64,000 bases of DNA from Pholis gunnellus (Eukaryota > Chordata > Actinopteri > Perciformes > Pholidae): positions 20,082,268 to 20,146,267 of the forward strand of contig OU342814.1 of assembly GCA_910591455.2 (NCBI GenBank), given 5' to 3'. A program made the translations under genes and the position numbers. Of the stretch, positions 58,010-64,000 are shown piece by piece (within the stretch, counting starts at the first letter, position 1; every line of letters starts with the position of its first letter). A model generated the notes under the pieces. The model did no database searches. It was not told the origin of the DNA and was given only the letters and a program-made list of their open reading frames with translations.

Positions 58010-59220
58010 TGTAAGTGAGTGAACTCTCAAATTATTTAGCGTCGTTTTGCTTTGTGTTGCTACTGTTTTTACGAGCATATTGAGTACACATGCATTCATA
58101 TTCAAGGTGGTAACAGATACCTACAGGATCGGTTCAAAATCAGTCTCGTTCCCAGATGAACATTGAAACATTTATCATGCTGTAATCACACCTGAAGAGA
58201 TGCCTTCACTGTACGTGATGGTGGACAAAACCCACAGTCCTCTCTCTGAGCAAAAATACATTACAGAGCTTGTGAAATTATTTAATATGAAGCACATCTG
58301 TTTTGTCACTCGGAGGAGCTACTGAAAAGAGAAAAAGCTGAAACACATCCTCTGTAATGCTGGAGGAGGAATAGACTGTACTGTACTTTATGTACTGCCT
58401 CCAGGAAATAGCCACAGCCCTGCAAGCTGAGTTTGACACTGACACCAGCTGTGGCATCATCCCGCCTACTCGGCTTTTATATGTGACCAAACTAACTGTC
58501 AGCTGTTTGAATGGAAGCTTTACAGTATTCACATAAACTTATAAATGATTTAGGGTTTGGACTATGTAAAAATGTTATCCTTTGTGTAACAGTTCAGCCA
58601 GTTTGTATAAAATTAAACTGGTTTAAGCTCGTACAACGGACGAGACAGCCAAAACTGGAAATAGACCCAACGCTAATGCACTCCATTACTGTGTGACGAG
58701 GTTTGGTTTGCTTTAGGCAGTGCAGGTTACGACTGACCGCTGGTTTTACCGAAGCTGTACGGGCTCACCGCTGAGATCTGCTAACGTTTGACGTTAACAG
58801 TTGGCCTTCCTGTTAGTAGTGTTAAATGATAATAGCTGAACCTCAGGATAAGATTACATTCATTGTTTTTGCACAGTACAAGTAGTAACACGTTTAAACG
58901 AATATTGCAGCTACATGAGTTGACTTCACTCTTAAAGTTTTGTTTTACAGTCACGTAAATGTTTTCCAATCAAACCGAATTTGTCCAGGAAAGTTTTGAT
59001 ATCACAGTAACCTTCTGCCCACGTCTCTCCTGTACACTCACATCTACCCAGGGGCAGAATGTGAATACATTGATTCCAGTAATGTCTCTAAGTATGAATT
59101 TGAGGTATTTGAGGTTTCCATTTCATATAACTTCTCATGCAAATAATCCTGGTTTCAGTTTCTGTAATGTGACAAATTGCTGCTTTTTCTCTGTCTTGAA
59201 TGACAATAAATGAATTATTA
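58010..59220. other. Non-coding stretch, no gene recognised
   Basis: No domain-bearing frame and no confident repeat. Confidence 0.4.
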
Positions 59221-59221
59221 T

Positions 59222-59375
59222 GAGGTTTGGACTGTTTTTTTGGCCAAAACAAGACATTTGAAGGCGTCACTTTGACTTTTGTTTAATTGTACCTGTAATG
59301 TAGAATAAATGGATGGATCGAGATAACAACCAGCAGATTAATCGATAATGAAAATAATAACTGGTTGCCGCCCAA
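59222..59375 (+). mobile_element. 3' part of the AACAAGACATTTGAAG repeat
   Basis: GTTTGGACTG, GGCCAAAACAAGACATTTGA, AGGCGTCACTTTGAC, GCAGATTAATCGATAATGAA, TAATAACTGGTTGCCGCCC. This is the recalled 3' portion of a common teleost repeat, also at 6055 and 36410. Confidence 0.65.
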
Positions 59376-59379
59376 TGTG

Positions 59380-59520
59380 AAATAGAGTATATTTACTTTA
59401 CATTAAACTAATTATACTTTTATACTTAAGTAGCATTTTCAGTGCAGGACTTTAACTTGTAATGGAGTATTTATTACAGTGTGGTATTAGTAGTTTTACT
59501 TCCATCACTACTATCTATCT
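59380..59520 (+). mobile_element. AAGTA-rich dispersed repeat, 3' fragment
   Basis: TTTATACTTAAGTAGCATTT, TCAGTGCAGGACTTTAACTT and GTAATGGAGTATTTATTACA match the 3' third of the family. Confidence 0.65.
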
Positions 59521-59638
59521 TTACTGTGGTCATCTCTCTGTGTGTTGCTTTAATCTTCCTTCATCTGACAATGAGGACTGACTTGACACATCTGCTGTAA
59601 CAGCTAGGACTCTATTTGAACACGGTATATGTGTGGGA

Positions 59639-59650
59639 GGGGGGGGGGGG
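59639..59650. repeat. G homopolymer, 12 bp
   Basis: Uninterrupted run of G. Confidence 0.9.
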
Positions 59651-59780
59651 TCATATGGTCAGTGTTTATGAGTGTGTGGGGGAGGTGGTTGTTTGTGTGT
59701 ATAGTAAATATTTGTACAGGAGCAATCATCTTGGCTTCATGTCAGAGTCCCCAGCTGTCGGCACTACACTGGCCCCTGGC

Positions 59781-59787
59781 AGGGAGG

Positions 59788-59829
<42 letters not shown>
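59781..59829. repeat. (GGGA)n to (GA)n microsatellite
   Basis: Three GGGA-type units passing into about 37 bp of GA. Confidence 0.95.
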
Positions 59830-59831
<2 letters not shown>

Positions 59832-59834
59832 CAG

Positions 59835-60535
59835 CCACACAAACCTCAGCCTCTGGTGTCTCTGTGGTGTGCTGAGGCAGTGGGTGCTGCCATGATGACC
59901 AGTACAACAGAACTTAGCAATCAGCTTCCACACAAACACATCACACTTACTGGACTGAGTTTCCTGCACCATTTAATCTTTAGTTTAATGAGTGGCCGAC
60001 TTTTTTAAACTGACTTTATTTCTGTGTGCATTCAGGCTGGTTTTCATGAGCTCGGCTCAAAGCAGCAGCAGGTTCAGGGTCCCCTGGTGTCCATAAGGTT
60101 TATCCGTCCCGTCACACCCTCACACGCCTCCTCATTAACATAACAATTGAACAGCTAAAGTATGAAATGCTGATTGGAAAGTGGCAAATACAGAAGGAAG
60201 GAAGGACATTTTAAACAACAAAAAGATAGCTTTCTTTAATTATTCATCTCCACGGCACATCTTTGTTTTTACGGCGCTCCAGGGAGGAAAGATATTAGAG
60301 GTAGAAAACATAAAGACAGCTACAGTAGCCCAGAAGGATTGACTTCTTTTTATATTTCATATCGACATAAATGTAAAGTAAAAAAGAATTCTACAACCTT
60401 TTTTTCCGGGACTCCATAAAGTAAAAGTTTTTGCATTTAAGCCATTTCAGGATTTTATATCAACAATTTCAATATCCAAATTCCTTTTGCAGTTTTAACA
60501 TCTTTCATGATTATCATGAATACTAAAATATAATA
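59835..60535. other. Non-coding stretch, no gene recognised
   Basis: Nothing identified. Confidence 0.4.
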
Positions 60536-60539
60536 CTAG

Positions 60540-60655
60540 TTTATTTTCCAGACATGAGAAACTCTCATATCTCTAATGTAAATATGACGCTAGAACCAGC
60601 AGCCAGTTAGCTTAGCTTAGCTTAGCTCAGACACTAAACAAAGACAAACAGCTCT
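60540..60655 (+). mobile_element. MITE-like repeat fragment
   Basis: GAGAAACTCTCATATC, AGCAGCCAGTTAGCTTAGCT and repeated TTAGC units are in the order of the shared element. Followed by an imperfect TG-rich patch (60661-60760). Confidence 0.55.
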
Positions 60656-60881
60656 ATCAAAAGGTTTGTGTGTGTTTGTGCGCGTGTGTGCGTGCATGCT
60701 TTTGTGTGGGTGCACGTGCGTGTGTGTATGTACGTGTGTGTATGTGTGTATATGCATGTGCGCATCTATGCATCTATTTGAGTAACATTACATCCTCTCT
60801 GTGTATTTTTCATGTTTCAGCTGTTCCTTTGATAGATCCGCCCTGATGATGTACAAGACTGTATGCAGGGATGCAGGTTGG

Positions 60882-61008
<127 letters not shown>

Positions 61009-61179
61009 GAGGCGTGCTGTATGTACTTGATGTTCTGGTACGTTCTGACCTCCTGGCTCTTGTTTGGAATCGGCGTCCTTCAGGATTCAAACTGACGAGC
61101 CGTCTGTTATGTTCTCTGAGTCTCTGAGTCTCTAACTGAGCTGCTGTGCGTACTGTACATCAACTATTTACTACACACA

Positions 61180-61193
61180 ATATATATATATAT
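61180..61193. repeat. (TA)n microsatellite, short
   Basis: About seven TA units. Confidence 0.85.
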
Positions 61194-61439
61194 GCACATG
61201 GTGCAGGTTCTTGGTTGTACTACACAAAACCTCATTTTCAAATCAAAGCAAATATTTGACAACAATGAACAAAAATGATATGTTGCCATCAGCGTCTGCC
61301 AATTTTTTATATCAACATAGAATAGATTTATATACATCATTTGTCATATATTGATAGAAAACATGTTATTTTTATGGCAATGACATGTATCAAAGAAGTA
61401 TTGATGTGTTGAGAGACCGTTTGTTTAATTTGACTGCAT

Positions 61440-61930
61440 CCTACCAAACCTTCACTGACTGTATTTACCTGCTAACATTACACAGACACATTAGTTGATG
61501 TTTAGCCATGTTAGCATGCTAATATCTTCATTTCAAACTATTGTATTAACTGAAGTTTTGTACAAACATCAGTCTGTTGGTCCACCGTTTGGTTCAGACT
61601 CAGATATCTCAGTAACCTTCAGATGAATTGTCATGACGGACATTCATGTTCCTCAGAGGATGAATCCTACTGACTTTTGTGATCCCTGTATTTTCTCTAG
61701 CTCCACCACGAGGTTGACGTTCGTAGATCAGATTGAAATAACTATTGGATGGATTGTCTTGGAATTTGCCACTTTTCCTCTTGTGCCACCATGAGGTTCA
61801 CATTTGAATTTTTTTATTAATAATGTATCTACGCAATTGTTGGAAGGACTGCTGTGAAAGGTACATTCATGGTCATAAATCAGAGCATGCATGTCTGCGG
61901 TGGAGAACATGACAGAGTCTAATCATTGCA
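61440..61930 (-). mobile_element. Relic of an interspersed repeat (TTAGCATGCTAATATC / GAGGATGAATC)
   Basis: GATGTTTAGCCATGTTAGCA, AGATGAATTGTCATGACGGA, TTCCTCAGAGGATGAATCCT, GTGATCCCTGTATTTTCTCT and GCTCCACCACGAGGTTGACG resemble a teleost repeat recalled in reverse orientation. A fragment lies at 1585-1640. No coding capacity. Confidence 0.6.
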
Positions 61931-61934
61931 GTAC

Positions 61935-62160
61935 ATTATGTTTGTTACGTAACTTGCGTACGCATTATAACCCAAACCATGATCTTTTCCAAACCTAACC
62001 AAGTAGTTTTGTTGCGCAAGTAAACCTTAAAACAAAGTAAACCTATGTTGGAATTTTATTTTGAAAAGAGACTGTATGTAAAGAGCGGGAACTGTGCACT
62101 TCCTGCGACCAGTTTATTTTGAGAAGACACTATGCGCTGCGCTAAACTAGAGCTATTTGT
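61935..62160 (+). mobile_element. Relic of the AACCTAACCAAGTAG repeat
   Basis: TAACCCAAACCATGATCTTT, TCCAAACCTAACCAAGTAGT and TTTTGTTGCGCAAGTAAACC match a repeat recalled from many percomorph genomes. The 15200-15335 relic is an inverted partner. Confidence 0.6.
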
Positions 62161-62514
62161 CTTTTCAAGATAAATTACAGAAGTGTTTGTGTCTACAGGT
62201 TATGCAGAAGTCAAGGTTAAAGCCGCCACAACGGAGTCAGAACAAACCATGACTCAGCCTCATTAGAACATGACTCAGCTCTGCTCGAAGCATCATTGAT
62301 ATTTCAGCTGCTGTCTACTATGACTGAAACCTGCATGTCTTTATTTCGTCTTCAAACTTGTAAGATTAACATTCGATTTTGTTTTGGCAAATGTGAAATC
62401 AATCAATCATCATCAACAACAAAGGGTTGTGTGCTCGACTGACTCTTGATTGGTCAGCTTCATATCTACAGTCGAGACAAACGAGAGTGGTATCCATTCT
62501 CATCAAGGAAGCAT

Positions 62515-62725
62515 TGATAAATGGACTTGCATTACATCGCACCTTTCTAGTCTGAAAGCGCTCTACGCTACAGGTCAACATTCACCCATTCACAGTGAGT
62601 GACATTCATACACTGATGACAGAGGCTGTCTAATCTAAATGCTCAGTCACACACACTGACATAGTGAAGGCACAATCTGGGGTTCAGTATCTTGCCCGAA
62701 GCGAAGCTGGGGAACAAAGTAAGCA
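62515..62725 (+). mobile_element. SINE- or LINE-tail-like relic
   Basis: ACCTTTCTAGTCTGAAAGCG, CTCTACGCTACAGGTCAACA, TTCACCCATTCACAGTGAGT, ACACTGATGACAGAGGCTGT and GGGTTCAGTATCTTGCCCGA are in the order of a widespread teleost retroposon tail (recalled). The 5' head is not recognised. Confidence 0.65.
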
Positions 62726-62729
62726 TATC

Positions 62730-63210
62730 TCCCAACATGTGAAACTTTTGCTTTAAGACTGCTTTTGTAGGAGAGCCCAGTCTACAGGAAGCCTTTACTT
62801 TAATGTATGGCCAGCAATTACCAAGCACACACCCACTTCCTTCATGAGTGTAAAATTGGAAATTTGTGGCTAAATGTGTGTAAATTATGTTTGAGATCTT
62901 GCAATAAGCTTCTTACATTATTTGCCGTTGCCACAATGGATCACTAAACCTGCAGATTCTCAAAGCTGATTATAAATATGAATGGAAACACAGCTTTTAA
63001 CCCAGCGACGTGATACGAATATGTATTTTATTACTAATATAATTTGGAATAATGAGCTTGAAAAACTGGACTGTGTGACTGTGTTTTGGGGATGTGAGTG
63101 CAGATGGAAGCAGTGTAGAAGCATAACATGTGAGCTGCGTGTTGAATTTACAGTCCCTGTAGCTCCTGGTGTTTGTTTTGACACTCACACAGATTAGACC
63201 ACTCTTACAT
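62730..63210. other. Non-coding stretch, no gene recognised
   Basis: Only random short frames. Confidence 0.4.
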
Positions 63211-63282
63211 TACTGTGTGTGTGTGTGTTGGGGGGGTGGGGGTGTTCGAGCATGTGTGTGTTTGCCCTAATTGTTGAATGTT

Positions 63283-63284
<2 letters not shown>

Positions 63285-63334
<50 letters not shown>
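63285..63334. repeat. (GT)n microsatellite
   Basis: 50 bp of GT, paired with an AC array 80 bp downstream. Confidence 0.97.
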
Positions 63335-63337
<3 letters not shown>

Positions 63338-63415
63338 GGAGATTAAAGCGTGTTCTGTGGTATTAAAGGGCTTAAAGAGGGATGTGATGGACCGAGTATT
63401 TTCCTAGATGGTCTG

Positions 63416-63422
63416 CACACAC

Positions 63423-63468
<46 letters not shown>
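63416..63468. repeat. (AC)n microsatellite
   Basis: AC array with two AT interruptions near its start. Confidence 0.95.
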
Positions 63469-63471
<3 letters not shown>

Positions 63472-63934
63472 TTTGCCTTCATTTCCTCTCATATTTACAC
63501 ACACTAACACATTCACAGTGTTGGTCATTCGCACACTCCTCACTGATACAAATAAATACATTCTCTACCTGAACCATGAGACAGAAAGGTTCCAGCAAAG
63601 ATCCCTGACTGCACCAGGCCACCAGGCCACAAACTAAAACTATTTCACTATTAAACAATTAATTAATAGAAACTTCTTCATTTTTTGAATGTCTAAAAAA
63701 ATAAAAAAATGTTCCAGTAATGTAATTAAGAAAAAACGTTTTCAGTATCCAGAATAACTTCACTCAAAAGGTCTAATACCCAGAAATATAGTCTTCAAAG
63801 CGTGTCTAGCACACACACATATATAAACACGTACACACACACACAGGTCCTTTCTGTTACCCTGTTGTTGTTTTTTTACATGTATTGGTAAAAACTGAAA
63901 CCACATTTTTGAAAATCCATAAATTCTCATTCAT

Positions 63935-63935
<1 letters not shown>

Positions 63936-63967
<32 letters not shown>
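63936..63967. repeat. C homopolymer, 32 bp
   Basis: 32 consecutive C; the minus strand is G32 and could form stacked G-quadruplexes. Confidence 0.97.
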
Positions 63968-64000
63968 TGTAAAACGTTACTGTAAATGCAGTATTTGCAG

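Overview
The window looks like a gene-poor stretch of a ray-finned (probably percomorph) fish genome. Three things point that way. Long CA/GT dinucleotide arrays are very frequent. There are many decayed dispersed repeats of kinds I recall as common in percomorph genomes. The one convincing protein gene is a FoxG-family forkhead factor whose N-terminus differs from that of canonical vertebrate FOXG1. I saw no bacterial-style operons, CRISPR arrays, rRNA, intact tRNA or intact transposase. Repeat-family assignments come from memory of fish repeats and from similarity between copies inside this window; no database search was possible.

Layout. 1-12.5 kb: non-coding, with GT arrays (including a compound TG/TGCG/TG array at 1.4-1.55 kb) and several repeat relics. 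12.5-17.7 kb: repeat-dense, with an inverted pair of one element about 2 kb apart, two copies of an AAGTA-rich element and a Tc1-like transposase 3' relic. 17.7-31.6 kb: mostly unique non-coding DNA, including a CT-rich tract at 22 kb and a GC/CpG-rich block at 24.2-24.7 kb with overlapping open frames on both strands. 31.6-37 kb: repeat relics and a perfect 19-bp-arm hairpin at 34.44 kb. 37.1-37.9 kb: a GACA-rich minisatellite with a unit of about 40 bp. 38-42.5 kb: AT-rich DNA with few recognisable features.

42.6-45.3 kb is the functional core. It holds a single-exon foxg1-type gene on the minus strand (43122-44357, 411 aa), its probable 3' UTR, a (CT)n tract on the coding strand just upstream of the start codon, and a CpG-rich flank with repeated GTGCGTAAAA words and a forkhead site. 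45.3-64 kb is again non-coding and holds more SSRs, a 72-bp minisatellite at 52.3 kb, opposed AC/GT arrays at 55, 57 and 63 kb, SINE/LINE-tail-like relics at 61-62.7 kb and a 32-bp C homopolymer near the end.

A lone developmental transcription factor in about 60 kb of non-coding DNA is the classic arrangement for a long-range regulatory domain. I point to a few low-repeat stretches as candidate conserved elements, as inference only. I found no convincing new multi-gene system. The most interesting items are the divergent FoxG paralogue, the repeated motif in its upstream flank, the GC-rich island 20 kb away, and unclassified repeats whose copies share a tetranucleotide tail.
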